A stretch of DNA of 36,384 nucleotides. Source: Lentibacillus halodurans (GTDB taxonomy: Bacteria > Bacillota > Bacilli > Bacillales > Amphibacillaceae). Position numbers and translations under genes: made by a program. Positions within the stretch are counted from its first letter, which is position 1. Every line of letters starts with the position of its first letter. Where the stretch lies: the NCBI RefSeq assembly GCF_900112045.1, contig NZ_FOJW01000021.1, forward strand, positions 1-36,384, written 5' to 3'. Below, one piece after another: positions 25,070-33,683 of this stretch. The notes below the pieces were generated by a model that was not told where the DNA came from, made no database searches, and saw only the letters and a list, made by a program, of their open reading frames with translations.

Positions 25070-26576
25070 TATTTCTGTCTCCTTTGACTTTTTTGATTAG
25101 AATATAAACCCAAATTGCTATAACTGACACAAGCAGTACAATAAAGATTGGGCGGGTAAAAACATCTCCCCAGTTTCCACTGTACATACGGTACATTTTG
25201 AAAAACTCGGATTCTACCATGCTGCCTAGAATTAAGCCCAGCACGACGGAAACGATAGGGTAATTTAATTGCCGTAGCACATAGCCAAGAACCCCGAGAA
25301 CCAATGCAATAATTGGATAGGACATTGAGCCAATCACCGAATACGTACCGATAACAGTCATAATAACAATTGCGGGTATTAGCAAGCGGAGCGGCACATA
25401 AACCACTCGAGCAAAATAATAGATAAATATAATACCCACAAAAAGCAATACGATGGCTTGCAGAAAGTTAGACAAAATAAACGCATAAACAATATCCATG
25501 GAATCTCTAACCAAGTAAGGGCCGGGTATCATACCATGCATTAAAAAGGCAGATAACAATACAGCAGCTGCGCCCCCACCTGGAATGCCAAACGCTAATG
25601 TTGTTGCCATTGCGCCTGCTTCAGAAGCATTATTTGCCGTTTCAGACGCGACAACTCCTCGTGAATCACCTTTTCCAAATTTTGATGAATCTTTGACACT
25701 TTCTTTGATCTGGCTATAGCTAATCAGCGAAGCAATTGAACTGCCAGCTGCCGGCAATAAACCAATGCTGACACCGATTATTCCTGATTTTAAAGTCACA
25801 TAGGCATGACGCAGTCCCTCTCGGATACCAGACACAATTTCCTTAAGGTAATGAATTGCGCCTTTGGCTGATGGAAGATCAGAGTGAGGGTTAGACACCA
25901 GCGTTTTTTGACGTATAATATAAAATAACTCAGAGATAGCAAACAACCCGATAACTGCCGGGACAAGGGGGATGCCATCGTACAGTTGATGGAAGCCAAA
26001 CGTTCCTCGTGGTGCTCCCAAAGGACCTGCCCCAATGGTTCCAATTAACAAGCCAAACACACCAGCTAGCAAACTTTTCAAAAATGTCCCTTCAACCAAA
26101 CCGATTATGCTCAATGCTATAAGAACAATCATCAATAGTTCAGGCGGACCAAACTGCAAAACAAATCGGCCTAGGGGTTCCATAAAAAACAGGATGACTA
26201 AATAAGATATGAGAACCCCAAGAAGGCTGCTGATTAAACTAATTCCAAGTACATAGTTACCTTTTCCTTCTTTTGTTAGCGGGTAGCCATCAAATGTGGT
26301 TGCGACAGCACCCGGAGCTCCCGGTATATTAAATGTAGCAGCTGTAATCCCACCCGCGTACACAGCACTCGTATAAACTGAGGATAAAAACACAATTGCC
26401 TCAATTGGGCTCATAAACATGGAAGGGGCGAGCATCAAGCCAATGGCGAGAGTAGCCGAAATTCCGGGAATCGACCCCATAATGATACCGTACGCGATAC
26501 CGAGGAAGATAAATAAGAAAATACGCCAGTCCATTAGCATTGCTACACCGTCAATAAAAGCTTCTGCTTGAATCAT
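25056..26576 (-). CDS. TctA, large permease of a tripartite tricarboxylate transporter
   Basis: A 506-aa integral membrane protein with about 11-12 hydrophobic segments. Characteristic TctA blocks: IMGSIPGISATLAIG near the N-terminus, YAGGITAATFNIPGAPGAVATTFDGYP, GAGPLGAPRGTFGF, GLLPAAGSSIASLISYSQ and TLAFGIPGGGAAAVLL. TctA pairs with TctB and the TctC binding protein to import carboxylates such as citrate, driven by an ion gradient. The start ATG at 26576 follows AGGAGG by eight bases and tctB by 13 bp. The end overlaps the dehydrogenase gene. Confidence 0.95.
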   Translation of the reverse strand: MIQAEAFIDGVAMLMDWRIFLFIFLGIAYGIIMGSIPGISATLAIGLMLAPSMFMSPIEAIVFLSSVYTSAVYAGGITAATFNIPGAPGAVATTFDGYPLTKEGKGNYVLGISLISSLLGVLISYLVILFFMEPLGRFVLQFGPPELLMIVLIALSIIGLVEGTFLKSLLAGVFGLLIGTIGAGPLGAPRGTFGFHQLYDGIPLVPAVIGLFAISELFYIIRQKTLVSNPHSDLPSAKGAIHYLKEIVSGIREGLRHAYVTLKSGIIGVSIGLLPAAGSSIASLISYSQIKESVKDSSKFGKGDSRGVVASETANNASEAGAMATTLAFGIPGGGAAAVLLSAFLMHGMIPGPYLVRDSMDIVYAFILSNFLQAIVLLFVGIIFIYYFARVVYVPLRLLIPAIVIMTVIGTYSVIGSMSYPIIALVLGVLGYVLRQLNYPIVSVVLGLILGSMVESEFFKMYRMYSGNWGDVFTRPIFIVLLVSVIAIWVYILIKKVKGDRNNASA

Positions 26577-26589
26577 TGGACCATCCTCC

Positions 26590-27033
26590 TCATATAAATA
26601 TTCCGCTTATAACGCGCTGGTTTAAAAAGACAACAAATAGCCAATAAGTTAAAGTCAGAATAACAGCTGGCACAAGTATAAGCTCTTTCCAATTGCGCGC
26701 TCCCAGCCAAAAGGCTGTAATGATAAAGAAGATAAACGAAGCTGTGAAAAAGCCTAGAATGTTTACCGCTGCTAAATAACCGGACATTAAGATCAAGAAC
26801 ACGAGAGGTTTTTTAAAATTAGACCAGGAAATGTTGATCTTCTCGCTTTCCTTTAACCAGCTTCGTACATCAGAAATCACTGAAAGCATAGCCAGGAGGA
26901 CAAGGACTGCAAATATAATGGAGATCATCGCGTGATGTTCAAAATCACGTGCCTGTGCCAGTACTTCAAGATAGTAGACAATTCCAAAGCCTACTAAAAA
27001 GATGACGAATATAATGTTGCCTAAATACTTCAT
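26590..27033 (-). CDS. TctB, small permease of a tripartite tricarboxylate transporter
   Basis: A 147-aa protein with four hydrophobic segments (about residues 5-25, 36-53, 72-100 and 118-140), the standard TctB topology. TctB sequences vary widely, so the call rests on topology, size and its place between the TctC and TctA genes. A GGAGGGC site precedes the ATG at 27033. Confidence 0.88.
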   Translation of the reverse strand: MKYLGNIIFVIFLVGFGIVYYLEVLAQARDFEHHAMISIIFAVLVLLAMLSVISDVRSWLKESEKINISWSNFKKPLVFLILMSGYLAAVNILGFFTASFIFFIITAFWLGARNWKELILVPAVILTLTYWLFVVFLNQRVISGIFI

Positions 27034-27095
27034 TTTTTTGCCCTCCAGATAAACACGTAATAGTCATAATACCGTGTAAAGGTCGGGGTTCAATT

Positions 27096-28094
27096 TTATT
27101 CAATCAGTTGATCCCCATAGGACTTAATTACTTCATCTGCTTGCTGAACCATTTCTGTAGATGGTTCGATATCCAATAATTCCATTTCGAACTCCGATTC
27201 GCTTACCCATTGCTGAAACTCTTCATCAGCGTATACATCCTCTAATGCAGTACGCAATGTTTCAAACCGTTCTGGATAGTTTTCTTTAAAGCTGGCATGT
27301 GCCGCTAGAAATCTGAAATTCTGCACAGTACCTACAAACTCTTCATCGGTGAATTCTTGTAACACATCTTTTGCTAATGGAACTGATTCGTCTAGAGGAT
27401 GAGGTTGATCAGCAAACAAGAGCAACGGCCGCGCATCTTCACCAACTGCTGCCAGAGTCCCCTCAAAATCTGTGGTCATAAAATCAATATTTCCACCGAG
27501 GAGAGCCGCACGTTGATCACCACCTCCATCGTAAGGGACTTCACGAAACTCAAGACCAAGTACTTCTTGCATTACGAGCCCGGCAACATGAGAGGCAGAA
27601 CCCGGTTGAAATCCGAAAGACATATTCTCCGCATCCTCTTGTAATGCTGCTATTAAATCTTCCGCCGTCTGATATGGAGAATCAGCATGAACCCATAAGG
27701 CTATAGGCGCTTGGTGAGTGACCCCTGCAACAGCAAAGTCATCAACACTATATTCTCCACCTCGGGCAATTCCACCAGAGAAATGGTATTGTAATGGATA
27801 AAACAGAAACGAACCATCATCTTCTTCATTCAAATAACTTGTGGTACCTTGGATTGTCGCTGCACCTGGACGATTTTCTACCGTAACAGGTACCCCTAAA
27901 TACTCTTCAAGATAAGGAGCTACAGCCCTCGCTTGTCGGTCATTACTTCCACCTTCCCCAGTTGGTACAACCATGGTGATAGGGTCTTCGGGCCAACTTT
28001 CTGCTGAAGCGCTTTCATTTGAAGCCTGATTACAAGCACTAAGGAGAACCAATATGACCGCCGTAAAAAGACTCATGTACATAAATTTACGCAT
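27096..28094 (-). CDS. TctC, extracytoplasmic substrate-binding lipoprotein
   Basis: A 332-aa lipoprotein: signal peptide with lipobox LLSAC (Cys21), a Ser/Glu linker, then a Bug-family binding domain (DPITMVVPTGEGGSNDRQAR, VTVENRPGAATIQGT, MSFGFQPGSASHVAG, VPYDGGGDQRAALLGGNID). It captures the carboxylate outside the cell and delivers it to TctA/TctB. The binding loop has a Gly-Gly-Ser-Asn-Asp arrangement. The start ATG at 28094 has AGGAGG eight bases upstream. First gene of the operon, transcribed away from the LysR gene. Confidence 0.93.
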   Translation of the reverse strand: MRKFMYMSLFTAVILVLLSACNQASNESASAESWPEDPITMVVPTGEGGSNDRQARAVAPYLEEYLGVPVTVENRPGAATIQGTTSYLNEEDDGSFLFYPLQYHFSGGIARGGEYSVDDFAVAGVTHQAPIALWVHADSPYQTAEDLIAALQEDAENMSFGFQPGSASHVAGLVMQEVLGLEFREVPYDGGGDQRAALLGGNIDFMTTDFEGTLAAVGEDARPLLLFADQPHPLDESVPLAKDVLQEFTDEEFVGTVQNFRFLAAHASFKENYPERFETLRTALEDVYADEEFQQWVSESEFEMELLDIEPSTEMVQQADEVIKSYGDQLIE

Positions 28095-28234
28095 CTTAAA
28101 AACCTCCTAGATAATATTTGTGGGAAAAGTTGAAAATATTTGTTGATTACCAACTACTATAAATGCTATCCTTGCATAAATCAATATGATTATTTTGTTT
28201 ATAACATCAAAAAAATTGATAATAGAGGTGTAAC
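28095..28234. promoter_or_regulatory. Divergent control region between tctC and LysR gene
   Basis: A 140-bp AT-rich gap between divergently transcribed operon and regulator. It is where promoters and LysR operators would be expected. ATCAATATGATTATTTTG and nearby T-N11-A patterns are candidate operator parts, but I see no single convincing palindrome. Confidence 0.45.
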
Positions 28235-29137
28235 ATGATCGATAAAATGAAAACTTTTCTTGAAGTTGCTTGCGAAAGGAATATTACAAAAGCTGCTGAG
28301 AACCTTTATTCCTCCCAGTCAACCATTAGTATGAAGATCAAATCACTGGAAGATCATTTAGGGACTAAATTATTTGATCGGACTAAAAAAACGATGGGTT
28401 TAACAAAGGAAGGTAAAATTTTTTATGACTATGCAAGTGAGATTTGCTCGAAGTATGACGAGGTAAGCACTATAATTCAGCAATTTAAACAGCTCAACAT
28501 GGGCACTTTGTCTGTGGCAGCAGGCTCATATTTTGGGAGCTACGTGCTTCCAGAACTACTCGGTGCCTATAAGGAGAAATATCCAACACTTGACGTTCAA
28601 GTGACGGTAGCCTTCTCGCATATTATCATGAAAGAGGTTATTTTAAATAATCATGAGTTAGGAATTATAGGAGAACTTGAGGAGGCTCTTAGTTACTCGC
28701 AATTGGTATGTAAACCATTCTTTGAGGATGAATTGATGGTTATCTGTTCACCAACTCATCCGTCCGCTGAACAAGAGTTTTTTACGATTGATGATCTCAA
28801 AAGAAATACGTTTATAAAATCAGACAAATCGTCGGCATTAAGAACGATAATCGAAAAACGCTTGGGAGAAGCAGGTATCAAGACTGCAGGAACAATGATA
28901 TTAAACAACATTGAAACAATTAAACGCACTGTGGAGCAAAATCTTGGCATATCAATTTTGCCACGATTGTCAGTTATACGTGAATTCAAAACTGAAAAAT
29001 TAGCAATGAAGCCAATCGAAAATCTTAAATTGACACGTAACCTATACTATATTCATCGAAATGACAAAGTACTCTCGAGACCGGCTGAGAAATTTTTGGA
29101 ACTTACATTGGATTATTTTCAGAAGAAGTCTGATTGA
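28235..29137 (+). CDS. LysR-family transcriptional regulator of the carboxylate operon
   Basis: A 300-aa LysR regulator. Residues 1-60 form the winged HTH (MKTFLEVACERNITKAAENL, SSQSTISMKIKSLEDHLGTK), followed by the linker helix and a periplasmic-binding-like effector domain (TLSVAAGSYFGSYVLPELLG, ICSPTHP, GISILPRLSVI). It is transcribed divergently from the TTT operon across 140 bp, the usual layout for a regulator responding to the transported substrate or a pathway intermediate. The ATG at 28235 has AGAGGTG upstream. Intact. Confidence 0.93.
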   Translation: MIDKMKTFLEVACERNITKAAENLYSSQSTISMKIKSLEDHLGTKLFDRTKKTMGLTKEGKIFYDYASEICSKYDEVSTIIQQFKQLNMGTLSVAAGSYFGSYVLPELLGAYKEKYPTLDVQVTVAFSHIIMKEVILNNHELGIIGELEEALSYSQLVCKPFFEDELMVICSPTHPSAEQEFFTIDDLKRNTFIKSDKSSALRTIIEKRLGEAGIKTAGTMILNNIETIKRTVEQNLGISILPRLSVIREFKTEKLAMKPIENLKLTRNLYYIHRNDKVLSRPAEKFLELTLDYFQKKSD

Positions 29138-29498
29138 GGGATCTGTGAATATTATAAGGGATTGTGGTGGGGTACTTAGGGGTGTTGGTAAAACAGCGAG
29201 GAAGCTTTTACGAACGCCGATTATTTTCATGTCCAGTATAAGGGGTACATACTAATGTCACTTCCCGGATTTTATCGAATAATTTTCGAGTAATAAATGC
29301 CAGCCGAGATACGTCCTGGGGCAGAACACGTCCGGTTCATTTGATTATTGCACATGGATAGAAATACCCCGATCTGAACTTTTCCCAAACGAATTTTGTA
29401 TTAGTCAATAAGGATTTTCACTTATGGGTGTATCTTTATAATCAAGTAAGGGAGTCAAATTATATGAACAACAACTCACTAAACTCAACCAAGACCTA
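29138..29498. other. Noncoding region after the LysR gene
   Basis: About 360 bases with no gene I can support. Short ORFs lack ribosome sites and family resemblance. It probably belongs to the eroded boundary between the catabolic locus and the accessory patchwork. Confidence 0.45.
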
Positions 29499-29891
29499 TT
29501 TCAGGTGCCGCTGGGTTCATTGGTTTCTATTTATCCAAAAAAACTATTGGGTAAATGCTACATGCCAATCGGCATCGACAATCACAACGATTACTATGAC
29601 ATAAATCTAAAACAAAGACACCTTGATCAACTGTAGCCGTCTCATTCATCTTTATAAAGGGTGATATTTCGGATAAAGCAAAAATCATGGAAGTGTTGAA
29701 GAATATTACCCTGATATCGTAGTAAATCTAGCTGCACAAGCCGGTGTCCGCTATTCGATGAAAATCCGGATGTCTATATCCAGAGAAATCTTATCTGTTT
29801 CTATAATATCCTGGAAGCTTGCCGTCACAATCCGGTTGAGTATTTAATCTATGTGTCATACAGTTCGGTATATGGCGCGAATAAAAAAGTC
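29499..29891 (+). pseudogene. NAD-dependent sugar-nucleotide epimerase (UDP-glucuronate 4-epimerase-like), remnant
   Basis: Reading across frames recovers an SDR epimerase N-terminal half: GAAGFIGFYLSKKLL (NAD-binding glycine motif), IGIDNHNDYYDINLKQRHLD, then FIFIKGDISDKAKIMEV, YYPDIVVNLAAQAGVRYS, NPDVYIQRNLICFYNILEAC and SSVYGANKKV. The order and wording match UDP-glucuronate epimerases of polysaccharide clusters. A stop after LDQL and at least two frame changes separate the blocks, and everything past the YxxxK region is gone. It is a fossil of a surface-polysaccharide gene unrelated to its neighbours. Confidence 0.85.
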
Positions 29892-30160
29892 GTAACTGCT
29901 AAACTAAAGTAGACAGTTTTGCTAAATAAAAATGAACACTTGAGTGAGCCCCCTTTTTTCATAAATGTTACAGTTAAGTTATATAGTTAAGTGGTTTTAA
30001 CAGTATTACGTCTTCCTTTTTAGAAAGGGTTTTAATATCATAGATTGTATACTAATAGAATGAGAAAGGACGCCATCATGTGAAGTTTCAAACAGACTGA
30101 TTTCAAGGGATTTGTCGTCGTTTTAGGGTATTGCAAAAATCCAATACCCCTTTTATTGCC
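29892..30160. other. Insertion-sequence debris without a gene
   Basis: Noncoding. It holds a perfect 8-bp hairpin at about 30125-30148 (GGGTATTG, CAATACCC, followed by CTTTTATT on the plus strand) and a TAAAGTAGACAGTTTTGC stretch that looks like an insertion-sequence end but cannot be placed in a family with confidence. Confidence 0.4.
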
Positions 30161-30446
30161 TTTGATAGCGCTCAACAATTGAATTATCTTCATAGAATCG
30201 TTTCTTACAGTCGCCACAAACATATCGACGTTTTCGATAAATAAGTTTTGTCCTTCTACTGAAGATTTGCGTATGTTTAATCTTCTGTGGTCTATAGTCA
30301 TGAACTTGATCCGTCCATTGGCCACAACGTGGACAAGAATGGGGTTTCCGCTCCAATTTCACATGAAGTTGATAGTACCCTCGCTATTAAACGACTCTGT
30401 AATGATACACGCTTCTAATCCTGGTAAAGAAATGTTAGAATTCAAT
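30153..30446 (-). pseudogene. ISL3-family transposase, N-terminal fragment with frameshift
   Basis: The minus strand starts at a TTG near 30444 after an AAAGGAGATG site (LPGLEACIITESFNSEGTIN). One lost base in TTC(C)ATGTG then shifts the frame into VKLERKPHSCPRCGQWTDQV and HDYRPQKIKH, then YVCGDCKKRFYEDNS, the paired-cysteine zinc ribbon of ISL3 transposases. Homology ends at about 30160 after VERYQRQ, so the catalytic DDE domain is absent. About 95 of some 400 residues remain. A terminal-repeat-like GGGCTCTAAAATAAATGTTG lies upstream on the same strand, near 30583. Confidence 0.85.
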
Positions 30447-30554
30447 TACACGCATCTCCTTTTTGTGGTTGGTTTATTGGTCTAAACTCAGTCTAACAAA
30501 ACTAGGAGATTGCGTGTTTTCTTATGTCCTGATAAGGTATCAGAAAATTACTGT

Positions 30555-30583
30555 CACCCCAACATTTATTTTAGAGCCCTAAT
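30555..30583 (-). repeat. Candidate ISL3 left terminal repeat
   Basis: Read on the minus strand: GGGCTCTAAAATAAATGTTG, matching the GGxTCT start of ISL3-family ends and lying about 140 bp before the transposase start. The other end was not found. Confidence 0.45.
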
Positions 30584-30643
30584 ATTAGCTGGTATTGTTG
30601 AAAGAACACTATATTTCTCTTTAATGAATCTTCTACTTATGTT

Positions 30644-31402
30644 TCAATCCAAGAAATTGGGATTCGCGCTACGTGGGGAAATCGCACGACTCTTTGGTTC
30701 CTCCCAGGCTTCCTGCCGTCCGAGTGCTGTAAGGTCAAGGAAGTAGTACGAACCTCCAAGCACCTCGGCCCCACGAGCGTACATAGAGTAAGTGTGGAAG
30801 ACGCGATCACCGTCGCGCAGGAAACAACTATGGCCAGGCAATTCGGTCGGTTGTTCATCCCCTACGTGTATACCTGCCTGTTCAAGTTCCGCCTTGGTCC
30901 GGTAGTTGTACTCTATAGGGACGATAGATTCGTCCAACGTGACGTGGAAATCATAATTAAAGTCGCTACCGTATGAAGAGTACCAAGGGAAATTCCAGCC
31001 CTTTTTCTCCTTGTATGCCTCGATCTTTGCTAGTGGTGCGCGAGAGATCGTCACGAACGTGGTATCACGAGCGTTCAGATGTTCAAGAAGACCCTTAGAC
31101 ACCTCGTCGGCTGCTGCTGAGCAACTCGGACAACCATTGTCCCAACTTGGATCAAACATAAAGTGGCGGACAAAGAGCTGGCGACGACCGTCGAACAGAT
31201 TAAGCAGTCTGGCCTTGCCATCTGGTCCTTCGAAAACGTAATCCTTATCAATCTCGACCATTGGGAGACGACGGCGCTCAGCGTTCAGCGCATCACGCGC
31301 ACGGGTGGCTTCCTTTTCTTTGGCTAGTAATTCCTTTCGAGCCACAAGCCACTCATCTCGGGACACGATGCTTGGCAATTGTATATTATTTTCTGTTTTC
31401 AT
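30644..31402 (-). CDS. DUF899 family protein (thioredoxin-like), paralogue 1
   Basis: A 252-aa soluble protein of the DUF899 family, which has a thioredoxin-like fold and unknown function. Blocks: LPSIVSRDEWLVARKELLA, RDALNAERRRLPMVEI, RHFMFDPSWDNGCPSCSAAA with a CxxC in the thioredoxin position, GWNFPWYSSYGSDFNYDFHV, FLRDGDRVFHTYSMYARGAE and LDLTALGRQEAWEEP. The CPSC pair suggests a redox role, which is inference. The ATG at 31402 has GAAAGGAG upstream and is preferred over the earlier start at 31438. A second paralogue lies at 34789. Confidence 0.9.
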   Translation of the reverse strand: MKTENNIQLPSIVSRDEWLVARKELLAKEKEATRARDALNAERRRLPMVEIDKDYVFEGPDGKARLLNLFDGRRQLFVRHFMFDPSWDNGCPSCSAAADEVSKGLLEHLNARDTTFVTISRAPLAKIEAYKEKKGWNFPWYSSYGSDFNYDFHVTLDESIVPIEYNYRTKAELEQAGIHVGDEQPTELPGHSCFLRDGDRVFHTYSMYARGAEVLGGSYYFLDLTALGRQEAWEEPKSRAISPRSANPNFLD

Positions 31403-31872
31403 ACACAATCTCCTTTCTAATTTTTTTAAGCCTATCACAAAAACCTACATAAGAATTCTTCTCGATTGCTTAAAAACCCTTCTTTTTCAATTAACTAGCC
31501 CTACAATAGCAAATTGGGTGCTGTCTTTTATTCCTGAACTGCACCCTATCGTATTATTTGGTCAGCCGGTCAATTGAACTGGTTGGCCTATTTTTTATAG
31601 GTTTCATATACTTGAGGAAGTCGGGGGAGGACGTCTGCACCCGTGGGACACTGATCCCGTCCGTAATACTATCCACCCCTTCCTTGGATCTATGTCAAGA
31701 AATTGGACACATAAAATGTTGAATACCCCTTCCACCCCTACCGCGCCTCGCTTGCTGGCCTCTCTGATAACTAATGGGTAATCTTCCTCCCTCTAATTTC
31801 CTTAGCTTATTTTATAAAAAAATTTCATATTATTCCTTTACAGGAATATTCCTATTAAGGTATATTAATAAT
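31403..31872. other. Intergenic region between DUF899 and ArsR genes
   Basis: About 470 bases without a supported gene. It contains GTCAAGAAATTGGACACATAAAATG near 31693, which resembles the end of an IS3-type element, and an AACTGGTTGGCC stretch. The AT-rich final 80 bases probably contain the arsR promoter; a TATTCC/GGAATATTCC palindrome near 31830-31850 could be an ArsR operator. Confidence 0.4.
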
Positions 31873-32205
31873 ATGAAAACATTTAGTGCACTTTCTGAGC
31901 CAAATCGGCTCCGCATTGTCGAACTCTTGCGTAACAGCCCTCTTACAGTTGGGGAAATAGCTGATCAACTTGGAATACGCCAGCCGCAAGCTTCCAAACA
32001 TCTAAAGGTACTTAAAGAAGCCGGGCTTGTTGAAGTACAGCCGATCACCAATAGACGGGTCTATAAGCTGCGGAAGGAGCCGTTTAAAGAGCTTGATGCC
32101 TGGTTGGATTCCTACCGCCGTGTCTGGGACGAGAGATTTGACCGGTTGGAAGACTACTTGCAGGACTTGCAAAGAAAGGACGTGAATCATGACGACAAGC
32201 AGTAG
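31873..32205 (+). CDS. ArsR-family transcriptional regulator
   Basis: A 110-aa winged HTH repressor: MKTFSALSEPNRLRIVELL, LTVGEIADQLGIRQPQASKH (recognition helix), LKVLKEAGLVEVQPITNRRVYKL (wing). It lacks the usual metal-binding Cys pair, so it belongs to the ArsR branch paired with AHSA1/SRPBCC proteins rather than a metal sensor. The ATG at 31873 is chosen because homology starts there; the AAGG site is weak and 12 bases away. Followed on the same strand by AHSA1 and DUF1579-like genes, which it probably controls. Confidence 0.88.
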   Translation: MKTFSALSEPNRLRIVELLRNSPLTVGEIADQLGIRQPQASKHLKVLKEAGLVEVQPITNRRVYKLRKEPFKELDAWLDSYRRVWDERFDRLEDYLQDLQRKDVNHDDKQ

Positions 32206-32319
32206 TTCTGCAAAAAATTTTTATAACAATGGAGGGATGCTATGAGAACAATAAACAATGAGATCGTTTAAACGAGCTTGCAAGTATCAAACTTAAAATA
32301 ATCATTTTTGAGGAGGACA

Positions 32320-32796
32320 ATGATGAGTAAGAACAATTTAGTCATCAATCGTGAAGAGTTAGCATTTACCATGTCAAGGGTCTTAGACGCTCCGCGAGAG
32401 AAGGTATGGAAAGCGTGGACAGAACCAGATCAGATTCCACATTGGTGGGGGCAGCGAAGCAGCACTACCCTCGTCGACAAAATGGATGTACGCGTGGGGG
32501 GTGAATGGCGCTATATTGAAAAAGACAGTGAGGGCAACGAATACGCCTTCAATGGTGTGTATAAAAAGATTGTGCCAAATGAGCATCTCGTCTACACTTC
32601 TGAATTTGAACTCATGGCCGGACACATTTCAACAGAAACGATAACATTTGAAGAAACGAAAGACGGTAAAACCAAATGTACATCCAGAACAACTTTTGAA
32701 AGTGTAGAAGATCTTGATGGAACGATACAGTCCGGTATGGAAGAAGGTGCTAAAGAAACTTGGGATCAATTGGAAGAACTCGTAACGAAGGCTTAA
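32320..32796 (+). CDS. SRPBCC/AHSA1 domain protein
   Basis: A protein of 157-158 aa of the START-like AHSA1 fold: FTMSRVLDAPREKVWKAWTE, the PHWWGQ motif, RVGGEWRYI, NGVYKKIVPNEHLVY and a C-terminal helix GAKETWDQLEEL. Two ATGs follow the AGGAGG site; the second (32323) has the better spacing. These proteins bind hydrophobic ligands in a cavity and very often sit next to an ArsR regulator of the type found just upstream; function is otherwise unknown. Confidence 0.88.
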   Translation: MMSKNNLVINREELAFTMSRVLDAPREKVWKAWTEPDQIPHWWGQRSSTTLVDKMDVRVGGEWRYIEKDSEGNEYAFNGVYKKIVPNEHLVYTSEFELMAGHISTETITFEETKDGKTKCTSRTTFESVEDLDGTIQSGMEEGAKETWDQLEELVTKA

Positions 32797-32908
32797 ATGC
32801 ATGATCGAAGGTTTCAAAAATACCGTTGAGTTGAACGGATGGGTAATATGTTAATAAGATTTGTAAGAAGAAATAAGAGGAGCCTAAAAAATTGAAAGGA
32901 GAATGTAT

Positions 32909-33346
32909 ATGTCTGATGAAAATGCTAAAGCACAAGAATGGGAGTTGCCTAGCCCCAATCCTGACCTCAAAGCCCTGAACCGCTTGGTAGGTACCTGGGA
33001 AGTCGGTGACGGAGCTGAAGGAACCATAATATATGAATGGATGGAAGGTGGATTCTTTTTGATCCAACACGGTATGGAAATAAAGGGAATGGAGATTATC
33101 GGCCACTTACGACCATTCGGCGAAGACCCAGGCAAAGACATTAAATCTCGCTTCTACGACAATATGGGGAATACCTTCGACTACGTCTACGAAATGAACG
33201 GCGATACGCTAACCATCTGGGGCGGCGAAAAGGGCTCACCTGCCTACTTCAAAGGTACATTCAGCGAAGACGGCAACTCCAACACAGGTCGATGGGTCTA
33301 CCCAGGTGGTGGCGGCTACGAATCAACTATGATAAGAGTGAAGTGA
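32909..33346 (+). CDS. DUF1579-like lipocalin-fold protein
   Basis: A 145-aa soluble protein beginning PSPNPDLKALNRLVGTWEVG, a motif shared by DUF1579 and related nitrobindin-like barrels, followed by beta-rich sequence (TIIYEWMEGGFFLIQHG, MNGDTLTIWGGEKGSPAYF) and a Gly-rich end. The ATG at 32909 is preferred because AAAGGAG lies seven bases upstream; the ATG two codons earlier is too close. Third gene in line with ArsR and AHSA1. A small-molecule binding role is inferred from the fold. Confidence 0.75.
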   Translation: MSDENAKAQEWELPSPNPDLKALNRLVGTWEVGDGAEGTIIYEWMEGGFFLIQHGMEIKGMEIIGHLRPFGEDPGKDIKSRFYDNMGNTFDYVYEMNGDTLTIWGGEKGSPAYFKGTFSEDGNSNTGRWVYPGGGGYESTMIRVK

Positions 33347-33367
33347 TATAGGAACAAAACAATAAAT

Positions 33368-33571
33368 ATGGCAACCTGGGGCGTAAACAATGGAGAAAGT
33401 ATACACCAGCCATATATCGAAATCCGCGGCACTCAAGAAAACAACCTGAAAAGTATAACCGTGCAAATTCCTAAAGGAAAAATTACGATTTTTGTTGCTG
33501 TGTCCGGCTCGGGAAGATCGTCAATTGTAAATGGAGAATATCAATACTATGTTTTGGTGGCTGGGACATAA
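33368..33571 (+). pseudogene. UvrA-like ABC ATPase, N-terminal fragment
   Basis: About 50 residues match the start of small UvrA paralogues (drug-resistance type): YIEIRGTQENNLKSITVQIP, then KGKITIFVAVSGSGRSSIV. The Walker A lysine is replaced by Arg (GSGRSS), so even an intact copy would be impaired. After SSIVNGEYQ the homology stops exactly where an inverted-repeat element begins (33559). More than 90 percent of the gene is missing. Confidence 0.8.
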
Positions 33572-33683
33572 GTCGAAAACTAATTGATTTGGTACAAATC
33601 ACAAAAAGTAAAACCGCATGAAATCAAGGTTTTTAAATTCGATTTCATGCGGTTTATTCGTTTTAAAAGGGTTTGTCCCAGCC
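33559..33683. mobile_element. Short MITE-like element with terminal inverted repeats and central hairpin
   Basis: A 125-bp element: GGCTGGGACA (33559-33568) and TGTCCCAGCC (33674-33683) form terminal inverted repeats. Inside is a perfect 15-bp hairpin (AAACCGCATGAAATC at 33611-33625, GATTTCATGCGGTTT at 33641-33655). The GGCTGGGACATAAGT end is like that of IS1182-type elements. It abuts the truncated UvrA-like fragment. Confidence 0.65.

Noticed and set aside
20684-28094. Sulfolactate degradation operon
   Set aside because: The transporter and paired dehydrogenases are similar, but no sulfo-lyase gene is present and AtuA/RraA are extra, so only the analogy is kept.
30038-30325. A 95-codon minus-strand ORF overlapping the ISL3 fragment
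   Set aside because: It is an out-of-frame reading of the zinc-ribbon transposase fragment.
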